A DNA stretch of 64,000 bases from a bacterium (GTDB lineage Bacteria; SM23-81; DAOVCL01), in the NCBI GenBank assembly GCA_029932675.1, contig JAOZPP010000001.1, positions 1 through 64,000 of the forward strand, in the 5' to 3' direction. The position numbers were made by a program, and so were the translations under genes. This document shows, in pieces, positions 45,844 to 53,684 of this stretch (within the stretch, counting starts at the first letter, position 1; each line of letters opens with the position of its first letter). The notes below the pieces were generated by a model, which was not told where the DNA came from, did no database searches, and saw only the letters and a program-made list of their open reading frames with translations.

Positions 45844-46680
45844 TCATCTGTGTTCTTCAGTGGCAGTCTTCCCCTTTAAGATAGCCCCAAATATAGCTAA
45901 CAAAATCAGGGAAAAGGCAAAGACCGTAATCCCGGAGAATTTATGAAAAAAGCCCTCTGCCATCTCTCTTCCAAAAAGATGTGAAAGAACCCCGGTAAGG
46001 GAGATTCTCGCTATGTTGGCAGCAATGGCTATAGGGATAGTAAAAAGAAATAGAACCGCTCTCTTCCAAAGAATCTTCTGATGAAGATAAGAAAAGATGG
46101 CGCCAAGAGCCATCAATGAAATCAGAGACCTGAGCCCACTGCAGGCAGTTGCCACTTCCATAGTAAGATTAGGCAGATAGATGACATTCCCCTCCCTAAC
46201 GGCGGAGACACCAAGAGAGGAAAGAATTATCATCGATAATCTGCTGGCAAAAAGTTTAAGGGGAAGGGTGATTTGATTGTAGAGACTATCCGGGAAAGGG
46301 AAGAGGAAAACAAGATATAACCAGGGGAAAAGGAGCTCTGTGGTCATCTCTCTTCCAGTGAGCCAAAGGAGCAGTCCCCCTAAGACCATCAAGAAAGAGA
46401 TGTTTGTACCAGTTGAAGACCAGGTTAACGTGCTCAAAATATATAAAAGACAACCGAATATCAACACGGGTAACCCAAACTCCGCTGGATCATTTCCAAT
46501 GGATGATATTCTCCCTCTCTTTCGCCAGACGATAAAAAGGGAAATGGGAAGGATGAGAAAACCATGGGAGTAGTCAGGATCCCAATGCCATCTATCCACC
46601 AAACTAAAGAACATCGGATGATAGGCAAAGATCACCAAGAGAGAGATTAAAAATATTCTCCAGAATTTCTTTATAGACAT
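45844..46680 (-). CDS. Exosortase
   Basis: A protein of 278 aa with about eight membrane helices. The proposed catalytic triad of exosortases/archaeosortases is intact: Cys180 in 'EVATACSGLRSL', Arg225 in 'ANIARISL' and His246 in 'GFFHKFSG'. These integral-membrane transpeptidases cleave C-terminal PEP-CTERM-type signals and are linked to polysaccharide loci. EpsI lies next and a FemAB-like protein of the same system at 58341, but no PEP-CTERM protein is visible. The last codons and stop come from an 'ACACAGATGACCGCAGATTT' repeat, so the native C-terminus may have been replaced. Confidence 0.88.
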   Translation of the reverse strand: MSIKKFWRIFLISLLVIFAYHPMFFSLVDRWHWDPDYSHGFLILPISLFIVWRKRGRISSIGNDPAEFGLPVLIFGCLLYILSTLTWSSTGTNISFLMVLGGLLLWLTGREMTTELLFPWLYLVFLFPFPDSLYNQITLPLKLFASRLSMIILSSLGVSAVREGNVIYLPNLTMEVATACSGLRSLISLMALGAIFSYLHQKILWKRAVLFLFTIPIAIAANIARISLTGVLSHLFGREMAEGFFHKFSGITVFAFSLILLAIFGAILKGKTATEEHR

Positions 46681-46690
46681 TTCCTATGGA

Positions 46691-47225
46691 TAGGAAGGTG
46701 TTAGGTTTTAGGAAATAGCTTAGAGAAGACGGGTGATAGGTGTTAGGTGTTAAGTGGAGAGGCGATGCTCATCCTTCCATTTGAGCAAGGATTTCTCCAA
46801 TGCTCTCAGCATCTTTCCACACTCCTCGTAGGACTTACTCAACCTCTCGTATTGCCCCCTGGTCAAATAATCCTTGCGAAAAGCTATGAACAAGTGATGC
46901 AGAGTCTCTTGGAGCTCCCCAAGAGAACGATTTATCCCCTCCAAGTAGATATTTATGTGCTTGTTATTCCAGCCCTCAGCTAAATTAGCTGCTATGGAAT
47001 TAGAAGACCTTCTTATCTGCGATCCTAATTCATAAAGCTCAAACTTAGGGAACTTAAGAGAGAACTTGCTAATCTCCAAATGCAGATCACAAAGCCTTTT
47101 GTATACCTCCAAATCCCCAAAGCTCTCTATCTTCTTATTGTCTTTTACCTTAAACCTACCACCTTCCACCTTCTACCTTCTACCTTCTACCTATCACCTC
47201 TAACCTATCACTCACCTATCACCTG
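46691..47225. mobile_element. Candidate repeat-bounded element carrying a four-helix-bundle gene
   Basis: On the plus strand, 46691-46757 is built of AGGTGATAGG/AGGTGTTAGG-type units. 47146-47225 is built of their reverse complements (ACCTTCTACC, ACCTATCACC). The two arrays are inverted relative to each other and bracket one gene. The right array runs into the stop codon of the next gene (TGA in AGGTGATAGG at 47219-47221). Smaller copies occur at 40058 and 47420. Mobility is inference; no transposase is inside. Confidence 0.45.
46750..47169 (-). CDS. Four-helix-bundle protein (S23/bAvd-like family)
   Basis: A protein of 139 aa. From residue ~14 it matches the family first found in 23S rRNA intervening sequences: 'SFGDLEVYKRLCDLHLEI', 'LGSQIRRSSNSIAANLAEGW', 'YLEGINRSLGELQETLHHL', ending in a long basic helix. 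Members include the Avd accessory protein of diversity-generating retroelements, but no reverse transcriptase is near. The GTG start and first ~10 residues (MEGGRFKVK) are translated from the flanking repeat array, and the stop lies in the other array. Probably a nucleic-acid-binding pentamer or dimer; function unknown. Confidence 0.75.
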   Translation of the reverse strand: MEGGRFKVKDNKKIESFGDLEVYKRLCDLHLEISKFSLKFPKFELYELGSQIRRSSNSIAANLAEGWNNKHINIYLEGINRSLGELQETLHHLFIAFRKDYLTRGQYERLSKSYEECGKMLRALEKSLLKWKDEHRLST

Positions 47226-48031
47226 ATTACCACCATCCTTTTCGTCTTTCTCGCCTTTAACCTATCACCTACCACCTCTAACCTATAAAAATATACCCCA
47301 CTGCAAACCTCTTCCCCAAAATTGTCCCTTCCATCCCACACGACCCTATAATAACCCGGCTCCTTTTCTCCGTCAATCAGATCTCTCACCTTCTCTCCCA
47401 AGCTATTGTAAACTTTTAAGGTTATGGGTATGAGGTGAGAGGCGTTAGGTTCCCCTTTCACCTTAAACCTTTCACCTATCACCTGGGGGACGGTGTAGCG
47501 GATGGTGGTGGACGAATTGAACGGATTGGGGAAATTTTGACTTAGTGAAAATCTTTTAGGCAATTCTTTCCCTTGAGTCTCATCAACACCCGATAAGGTA
47601 GTATCAGGAGAGGCTTCAGACAATGGCCCCTCCACTCCATCTGAGTCCACAGCAGAGACTTTAACCCAATAGGTATGCCCGGCTGAGCCGACAATAGAAG
47701 ATATAGTATCATAAGCAATCTTTACGAACTTATAGCTCGTATCATTGTTTACATCTACCGCCCTATAGACCTTATAATGGTCAACAGGAGCCCCAGTTTT
47801 CGGAGGCGACCAGTGAAAAACAAGTGCATTTTCCTGCCCCAACGCAGAGGTGTTCCCAGGAGACAAAACAGAGTAGAGAACCACGATAGTCAGTAGAAAA
47901 AATGGCAACATCCGCAATTTTTGGGTCAATTTCCCCTCTCTCAAAAGTATAGCAGGAACAGGCATTAGGTTCGTGGACTGTTCCTTCCCTAACGCTTGGA
48001 TATTACTCGTCTTACGGACTCTTCTCCTCAT
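47219..48031 (-). CDS. Secreted fibronectin-III / FlgD-like C-terminal domain protein
   Basis: A protein of 270 aa with a long N-terminus: ~42 residues before a hydrophobic export segment ('MLPFFLLTIVVLYSVL'), so a later start is possible, although the first ATG has a GAGG box and lies 9 bp after the beta-helix gene stop. Residues ~72-150 are a fibronectin-III-like domain close to that of the 1023-aa protein ('HWSPPKTGAPVDHYKVY'). The rest is the FlgD/type IX sorting-like domain ('NFPNPFNSSTTIRYTVP', 'TLKVYNSLG', 'VVWDGRDNFG'). A 22-residue repeat-derived insertion and a repeat-derived stop codon disturb this domain. Confidence 0.75.
   Translation of the reverse strand: MRRRVRKTSNIQALGKEQSTNLMPVPAILLREGKLTQKLRMLPFFLLTIVVLYSVLSPGNTSALGQENALVFHWSPPKTGAPVDHYKVYRAVDVNNDTSYKFVKIAYDTISSIVGSAGHTYWVKVSAVDSDGVEGPLSEASPDTTLSGVDETQGKELPKRFSLSQNFPNPFNSSTTIRYTVPQVIGERFKVKGEPNASHLIPITLKVYNSLGEKVRDLIDGEKEPGYYRVVWDGRDNFGEEVCSGVYFYRLEVVGDRLKARKTKRMVVIR
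47420..47485. repeat. In-frame mini-element of the 'AGGTGATAGG' family
   Basis: The left arm GGTTATGGGTATGAGGTGAG and the right arm, reverse-complemented CAGGTGATAGGTGAAAGG, are inverted family copies. The 66 bp encodes 22 extra residues (QVIGERFKVKGEPNASHLIP then IT) in the loop between 'IRYTVP' and 'LKVYN' of the FlgD-like domain. The 1023-aa protein has its insertion in the same loop. Confidence 0.55.
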
Positions 48032-48040
48032 AGTACACCT

Positions 48041-49723
48041 CTATCGCCATTGGGGTTGACCTGGTTGACCGATGGGCCACAAGGTATCACACATAACCCT
48101 AACTTCTTGACCCTTCTTTGGTAGGTCCGTAGCTCGTATAATTACAGGATAAGCGTTTGAGGTAGGAAAGGTATAATCAAGATAGTATTCCTTTGCTCTC
48201 TTGCTATCTTCTGTAATGGAAGGATGAACAGCAACCGTATCCCCATCCCCAAAGTCAACTTTCATTACAATGGTAGCGCTATCAACCCCTATACCTTTGT
48301 CCCGAATAGCAAAATGAATATGGGGTAGATTTCCATCCGATGTCCAGCTCGTGTCCGCAATATAAGGCGGGTTTGTGTCATCCCAACCGTCGTAAGGGAG
48401 TGCCCCTATATCTCCCCCATCATCAGCAGCCCTGATGCAGGGTGAACCCTCACGCAAGCGGTAGTCATCACTGGCAGGGTCAACAAACATAGGATCAGCT
48501 TTCATCCCATGGATTTCACACCCTTTAGATGTTCTAATACCGCTTAAAGTATAATTTGTATAATGGTTCCATTGCTGGATATATTCCGAGGCATCATAAT
48601 AACAATTATAATCGACATAATAGGAATCAGGTTGACTGGCGTCTGGATTTTCCGTCCACATCTCTAACCCCCTATACCCCCCATATATGTAGCATATATT
48701 ATTTTTGACGGTGACACCGTTAGCGCCACCTGGGGGGTTAGATGGACTCTCCTCGGGGATGCTAATACTCGCCTGAGTCATATTCACCACAGTATTATGT
48801 TCTACCTTGGAATAATCACCACCAGTAACATCTCCCAAATCAAAACCAATCTGGATTCCATAAGATTCGCTCCCTCGTCCATCGTAAATCAAATTGTTTT
48901 TAACTATTGTCGAGTCATAACGAGCGTGGATACCTATTATTATATCGTGAATTTTATTGTTTAAACAATAGAAATGCCCTGGTTCTCCTGGTTCTTTATA
49001 TTTTATCCCAACATTCATATCGTAAAATTCGCAATTTTCAATTCGGATTTCCCTTGTCCTCCGAGGTGTAGGATCGTGAGAACTGCTTCCATATATTGTT
49101 ATGCCCGTATTGTTCATTTTAACTGGCTCAAAAGCCAATGTATCCTCTCGGTTATGAAATATGGTGCAATTTTTTATCGTTATCGAATCGGAAAATTGGA
49201 TAAAAAAAGCTCCAACATTGTCGTCCCCTTGAGTGCTGCAGATAACACAATTTTTAAACTCTAATTTTTTACATTCCCAGATGAAGATTGCCTGTCCTCC
49301 CCAGTCGTTGGTTTTAGTGACATCACCACTGTTAACTATGTTTACAGAGTCCACAGTGATATAATTTCTTGCACTATCGGGCTGGTGATCCTTGCCGAAC
49401 CGCCAGACATGATGGATACTATGCTGAGCATCTATCCATACATCGGCTCCTGGGTATGCTTTATAGACTATCCTATTAGAGTATGTACCCGAATTTGCTG
49501 GAATAATGTTACTCTCATAGTATCTTCCCTCCATAATCAGCACTGTATCCCCAGCCTGCAGAGTCTGAGCGGCGTGGTTTATCGTGGCCCAGGCGTTGGC
49601 CGTGTCCAGTCCAGAGTTGGCATCGTTGCCAGTCTTGGATACATAATAAGTTGTGGAGCTTACCTCACCCCACGAGAAGAAAACTGCTAACATTACAATA
49701 CCGAAAACCGGGAATTTCTTCAT
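48041..49723 (-). CDS. Secreted parallel beta-helix repeat protein
   Basis: A protein of 560 aa from the ATG at 49723, which has a GGGAGG site and yields a signal peptide ('KKFPVFGIVMLAVFFSWGEVSS'). The mature start 'TTYYVSKTGNDANSG', followed by 'LQAGDTVLIMEGRYYE', is the DUF1565 opening of polysaccharide-active or surface beta-helices. Residues ~130-380 hold PbH1-type strands ('VEHNTVVNMTQASI', 'VKNNLIYDGRG', 'IKNCTIF'). It may be a lyase, epimerase or non-enzymatic surface protein. It lacks the FlgD-like tail, but the next gene, 9 bp downstream, encodes one, so the two products might act together. Confidence 0.75.
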   Translation of the reverse strand: MKKFPVFGIVMLAVFFSWGEVSSTTYYVSKTGNDANSGLDTANAWATINHAAQTLQAGDTVLIMEGRYYESNIIPANSGTYSNRIVYKAYPGADVWIDAQHSIHHVWRFGKDHQPDSARNYITVDSVNIVNSGDVTKTNDWGGQAIFIWECKKLEFKNCVICSTQGDDNVGAFFIQFSDSITIKNCTIFHNREDTLAFEPVKMNNTGITIYGSSSHDPTPRRTREIRIENCEFYDMNVGIKYKEPGEPGHFYCLNNKIHDIIIGIHARYDSTIVKNNLIYDGRGSESYGIQIGFDLGDVTGGDYSKVEHNTVVNMTQASISIPEESPSNPPGGANGVTVKNNICYIYGGYRGLEMWTENPDASQPDSYYVDYNCYYDASEYIQQWNHYTNYTLSGIRTSKGCEIHGMKADPMFVDPASDDYRLREGSPCIRAADDGGDIGALPYDGWDDTNPPYIADTSWTSDGNLPHIHFAIRDKGIGVDSATIVMKVDFGDGDTVAVHPSITEDSKRAKEYYLDYTFPTSNAYPVIIRATDLPKKGQEVRVMCDTLWPIGQPGQPQWR

Positions 49724-49836
49724 TGATGCTCCCTCCCAGATTTTTTGACTCACCCACTGAAAGTTAAGCTTCTGATTCTAAAATATTTATGCAATTCTTG
49801 TGCCAAGCGACAGAAAACGATTTTAAGGACTTAACT

Positions 49837-49968
49837 GATAGTACGGCAAAAAGTCCAATTAAAAGCTATAACTGGTTAAGCCTCAAAATGTAACCCATTT
49901 ATTTTCAATGCGATGCATTTTGCATCTGTAGTGCCCTAGAGCAAATTTTGACTTTTTGCCGTACCATC
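49837..49968. mobile_element. MITE-like element, copy 2 (132 bp)
   Basis: Terminal inverted repeats GATAGTACGGCAAAAAGTC (left) and GATGGTACGGCAAAAAGTC (right, reverse-complemented) differ at one of 19 positions. TTAACT flanks both ends (49831-49836, 49969-49974) as a likely target duplication. There is no ORF inside. The internal part differs from copy 1 at 2847-2963. The remainder of the 49724-50123 gap is AT-rich and shows nothing else. Confidence 0.75.
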
Positions 49969-50123
49969 TTAACTTACTTATTAACAAAATCATAGTCATC
50001 CTCTCTGTAATTGTGCTTTTCTATTAAGTGCCTATTTTTAGACCACTCTGTTCTAAAAATTACCAAATCACCATACAAAATTGAGGTATCTAAACTCAAT
50101 AAGTAACACTCAGATTTTATGCC

Positions 50124-51515
50124 TTAAGAAATAAGAGATACAAAGTTTCTCAATTTGCCCGATTTTTCTCTTGGAATCAGGTTAACAAATTCATAGTCAA
50201 TATTCATAGATTCACCAAAATATTGGTGAATTTTTATATCCAAATATTCAATGGTTTGCTTTGAGAAATTACTATCTTTGACTATTTCCATTTTTATTTT
50301 ATTGACGGTTTCTTGATAAATCTTAAATTGCCGAATTCCCCCATCTCTATTGATTAAATCTTTTATAATGTAATCAAAAATATAGCTATGGAGATGCTTT
50401 CCATCTGGGGTAATTACTACATCGTCTGTCCTACCCACTATCTTTTCAATAAGGGGCAAACCTCTTCCGCATTTACAAATTTTACTTGAAGCCGTACCCA
50501 TATCACCAATATCATATCTGATGATGGGAAAGGAGTAGTTGTTTAAATCCGTTACAATTATTTTCTTGAGATTGGCATCATTTTTTAAGTCAGTTTCCAG
50601 AAACTCGGTATAGGTACAGTCGGCCATAAGATGATGACCACCTGATGGACATTGGAAAGCTATTAGACCTGTCTCTGCGGCCCCATATTCGCTCACAAGC
50701 TGACATCCGAAAACTGACTCAATTAAATCTCTTTGAAACTCACTAATAGTCTCTGAAGTACATTTAACCATTTTGAAATTTAGAATCTTACCATTTAAAG
50801 CATTTTCTTTTATAAAAAGGGCAAATTGATAAACCATAGAGGTATAACCCGTAAGGTATTCTGGTTTTTTTCTCAACATCATTTGATAAAAGCGATTTAA
50901 AGTTTCAGGATATAAATTATATTCTTTCTCTCTAAATCTGTTAAGAAGTAAGTCCTTTGCCTTTGTTTTTAGCCTTTCCTTCCAATTTACAGGAACACCC
51001 CACAACATAGCTTCTTTTGCACCGATATCCAAGCCATACCACCTATGCCCTCTATACATAGCGGCATTGGCATATCCTGTAGCTCTCCTATCTTTGTAAA
51101 ATTCTAGAGGTATACCAGTAGAACCAGAGGTTTCAGCTAAGGTAAGAGGCTTACTATGGTTAACCGCCAACATATTTTGCACATTCTTCCTTAAAGTTTC
51201 CTTAGTTAAAATAGGAATCTTAGCGAAATCCTCTGGATTACTTATATCATTCGGATATATGTTATGTTTTTTAAACAAGTTGTGATAATAGCGCACATTT
51301 TCATAGGCATGTTCCATTAACTTCAATAACTTTCTCCATTGCAATTCCCTAATCTCATCTGGGGAGAGCCATTGATTTTCTTCAAGTTCCTTTAAATATC
51401 TAAATAAAGGCTCTCTGCGCAGCTTCTCAATTATGTAGAATGTAGTCTTTGCTATTTTTTGATTCATTGTCTCTGATGCCGTCTCTGATTCCAGCTTCTT
51501 CGCAATAGGCGGCAT
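50124..51515 (-). CDS. CapK/PaaK-like AMP-binding protein of a polysaccharide cluster
   Basis: A protein of 463 aa. The adenylation P-loop 'AETSGSTGIPLEFY', 'SEYGAAETGLIAFQCP' and 'IIRYDIGDMG' with later 'GRTDDVVITPDG' place it with phenylacetate-CoA-ligase-like enzymes. Members in capsule loci (CapK, 'coenzyme F390 synthetase-like') are thought to activate an acid for glycan decoration. The catalytic C-terminal Lys region is shorter than in true CoA ligases. It is the first gene of the second, AT-rich glycan region in map order, and lies last in its transcription direction, 9 bp after a glycosyltransferase gene. Confidence 0.78.
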   Translation of the reverse strand: MPPIAKKLESETASETMNQKIAKTTFYIIEKLRREPLFRYLKELEENQWLSPDEIRELQWRKLLKLMEHAYENVRYYHNLFKKHNIYPNDISNPEDFAKIPILTKETLRKNVQNMLAVNHSKPLTLAETSGSTGIPLEFYKDRRATGYANAAMYRGHRWYGLDIGAKEAMLWGVPVNWKERLKTKAKDLLLNRFREKEYNLYPETLNRFYQMMLRKKPEYLTGYTSMVYQFALFIKENALNGKILNFKMVKCTSETISEFQRDLIESVFGCQLVSEYGAAETGLIAFQCPSGGHHLMADCTYTEFLETDLKNDANLKKIIVTDLNNYSFPIIRYDIGDMGTASSKICKCGRGLPLIEKIVGRTDDVVITPDGKHLHSYIFDYIIKDLINRDGGIRQFKIYQETVNKIKMEIVKDSNFSKQTIEYLDIKIHQYFGESMNIDYEFVNLIPREKSGKLRNFVSLIS

Positions 51516-51524
51516 ATAATTTAG

Positions 51525-52508
51525 TCAAGAAGATATGGTTAAACGGAGTAACAGTTTTTTGAAGTCTGCTTCCCACATTTTTTGCTTTATGGTTTTGATA
51601 TATGCAATTTCTTTACATATAGTTTTCTTCTTTTTAAGTACTGTATTTATTGATCTCGCTATGTCTGATGGAGTATTCGCTGTAAAAACTGCGCCAGAAT
51701 TAAAATAGTCCCTTAAAGCTTTCTTATCAGAAAGTATCAAAGATTTCTCAACAGCAAGTGCTTCATACATTCCACAAACCAGGCAATCTTCAGATTTTGT
51801 CAAATCCATAATCAAATCAACAGAATGAAGCATTTGAATGTATTTCTCCTCTGGAAGATAACCAGTAAAGATTACATTTGTGGGTATTTTTTCAGGAAGT
51901 TTTTGCAAGTATCTCCTGTAATTTCCAGTGATGTAAATAAATATATTTTTATCAAGTCTTTTGGCCGCACCAATTACCTCTTCTATGGGTTCATCCTCAC
52001 CAAAAGACGAGATATAAAGGATATTGTATCTCCCCTTCAGTCTAATAGGTTCGATCTTAGGAAAATGAGGTATCGGGTCCGGTAAAACAAATCCCTTGCC
52101 ACTGTATTTTTCAATCTCGTTTTTGAGATTACTATTCGTTACGATGGTCAAATCGGTGTTACGAATTATGTATTTAGTTAAATTAGTCAACAAAGGTTCT
52201 CTTGAATTCAAATGGTCGATAACTGAATTATGGGCATCGACGACTGCTTTAGCTCTAGTGATTTTTTTATATATTACTGCAAGTAAAGCAAGGACGATTG
52301 AAGGATTTTCAACAAATAAAGTCCTTGGCCTTTTTATAATAAGCAGGTATACCGTTCTAAAAATGAGAACTGGATATCTAAGGCAACGAGGACCCTTGAG
52401 ATCAAATTCATACAATTTAATATTTAACCTTTCACTCAGCGAAATATTTCTGCGTTGGTGTTCCCAGGTCACCCAAATTGTTTTATCTTTCGCTTTAAAA
52501 GTTCCCAT
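51525..52508 (-). CDS. Glycosyltransferase, GT-B fold
   Basis: A protein of 327 aa. The N-terminal part ('IWVTWEHQRRNISLSERL', 'VENPSIVLALLAVIYKK', 'AVVDAHNS') resembles the GumK/GT4-like acceptor domain. The C-terminal part has 'NILYISSFGEDEPIEEVIGA', 'VIFTGYLPEEKYIQML' and 'CLVCGMYEALAVEKSLIL', the donor-site glutamate region. Sequence is divergent, so the family number is uncertain. Role by context: addition of one sugar to the second cluster's glycan. Confidence 0.72.
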   Translation of the reverse strand: MGTFKAKDKTIWVTWEHQRRNISLSERLNIKLYEFDLKGPRCLRYPVLIFRTVYLLIIKRPRTLFVENPSIVLALLAVIYKKITRAKAVVDAHNSVIDHLNSREPLLTNLTKYIIRNTDLTIVTNSNLKNEIEKYSGKGFVLPDPIPHFPKIEPIRLKGRYNILYISSFGEDEPIEEVIGAAKRLDKNIFIYITGNYRRYLQKLPEKIPTNVIFTGYLPEEKYIQMLHSVDLIMDLTKSEDCLVCGMYEALAVEKSLILSDKKALRDYFNSGAVFTANTPSDIARSINTVLKKKKTICKEIAYIKTIKQKMWEADFKKLLLRLTISS

Positions 52509-52549
52509 CTATTCATCTCTCTATTGTGTGTATTTACCCTCACCAATCC

Positions 52550-52783
52550 TTAAAACCAAGGGTTCTTTAACCTGGCAATTTGAGTAAGCAATAACAACAA
52601 CTCCTTGGCCACTTTATATCTTCCCAATTTGTTAAGATGACAACCGTCATTGGCAATTCGAATAAATTCTTGGTCGTGATCAACTTTAGGTGGTTTAAAC
52701 ATCGACTCCCCCCGCTTGCAAGCTACTAAGGCTGCTGCAAGTAAAGATAACATGATAAGAAAGTCTTTTAGAAATCTATGCAT
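52550..52783 (-). pseudogene. Internally deleted SGNH/GDSL-hydrolase lipoprotein remnant
   Basis: A frame of 77 codons. The N-terminus is a lipoprotein signal ('LIMLSLLAAALVAC'), then ~15 residues lead directly into 'NDGCHLNKLGRYKVAKELL'. The latter looks like block V of SGNH esterases (D-x2-H followed by N..G....A..L), where Asp and His complete the catalytic triad at the extreme C-terminus of a ~200-residue domain. The GDS nucleophile block, Gly and Asn blocks are missing, so the gene seems to have lost its middle in frame. Alternatively it is a genuine small lipoprotein with a chance match. Confidence 0.45.
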
Positions 52784-52842
52784 TTCTCCACATTACTGTA
52801 CCATACCATTCTGATACCTACGGCAGGATTTATTCGCTTTCC

Positions 52843-53676
52843 TCAAGGCAACAAAAGATGAGGGCATCTGCAAATAAGCTGATTTAGATGATCAGGTGTA
52901 AGAAAAAAGTAGTTAACAGACTTGTTACCAATTAAATGTTCTCTTAGCTTGTATCCATCAAACCAGTAGGATTTGTACCCAACCTCATAGAGAATGTGTA
53001 AAAGCTCCCAGGCTGTTGAACCTTCCTTATCTGGATCCGAAGAAAGCTCGATGAGCCAAGCAGGCTTAAATCTTGTAATAATTTCTGAAGCGCCCTTGAT
53101 AACCGCCAATTCATGACCCTCCACATCACACTTAATGAACGAGACCCCCTTTTTGAAACTTGTAATCAAACTATCAAGAGATTTGAGCTTCACAGTAAAA
53201 TTCCTGGAGGTGCTATCTCGTTTCTTTCCATTTACAAGCCTAGCCTGATAGAAATTAGACCCACCAAAATCATATTTAGGTACCTCCATCTTACCTAAAC
53301 CTTCTTTGTCCGAGATCGCATAATTAAAGAGCTCAACATTGGGTAGAGAAAGCCTCTTGACACACCAAGATAATATTGTGAATGTTTCTGGAACTGGCTC
53401 TATACTGATAACATGTCCCGAACTGGAAACTAAATCTGAAAGCACCGTAGTATACCAACCAACATTGGCTCCAATATCAATAACGGTTTCGCCCTTACCT
53501 ACAATATATCTAAGGATTTTTAAGTCAGGTTCGTTCCTATTCCCAAATTTCTTAAGTGAGTTAAGATAGTGTAACCTTTTTAGCCAGATTATTGCTCTAT
53601 TTGGCAATATACTCAGAAAAATCCCCTTAAGTTTTCGCTCGATTGGCATGTCTTTCACGAATCTAATTTGACTCAT
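52843..53676 (-). CDS. FkbM-family methyltransferase
   Basis: A protein of 277 aa. The SAM-binding motif 'VIDIGANVGWYTTVLSDL', with 'VISIEPVPETF' about 20 residues on, and 'SFIKCDVEGHELAVIKGA' are diagnostic of the FkbM family. Members O-methylate sugar hydroxyls in secreted polysaccharides or antibiotics. It lies 8 bp after a GT4 gene's stop and in the middle of the glycan cluster, supporting sugar methylation as its job. Confidence 0.85.
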   Translation of the reverse strand: MSQIRFVKDMPIERKLKGIFLSILPNRAIIWLKRLHYLNSLKKFGNRNEPDLKILRYIVGKGETVIDIGANVGWYTTVLSDLVSSSGHVISIEPVPETFTILSWCVKRLSLPNVELFNYAISDKEGLGKMEVPKYDFGGSNFYQARLVNGKKRDSTSRNFTVKLKSLDSLITSFKKGVSFIKCDVEGHELAVIKGASEIITRFKPAWLIELSSDPDKEGSTAWELLHILYEVGYKSYWFDGYKLREHLIGNKSVNYFFLTPDHLNQLICRCPHLLLP

Positions 53677-53684
53677 CTATAGGC

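Noticed and set aside
46750-47169. Diversity-generating retroelement (Avd-like protein plus repeats)
   Set aside because: No reverse transcriptase, no template/variable repeat pair of ~100 bp with A-specific differences, and no C-type-lectin target was seen nearby.
40018-48031. C-terminal 'VIGDR/VVGDR' residues of both FlgD-tail proteins as certain repeat insertions
   Set aside because: Typical FlgD-like domains have a 'RLEVGD' type strand here, so the DNA match to AGGTGATAGG may be partly convergent; only the loop insertions are claimed.
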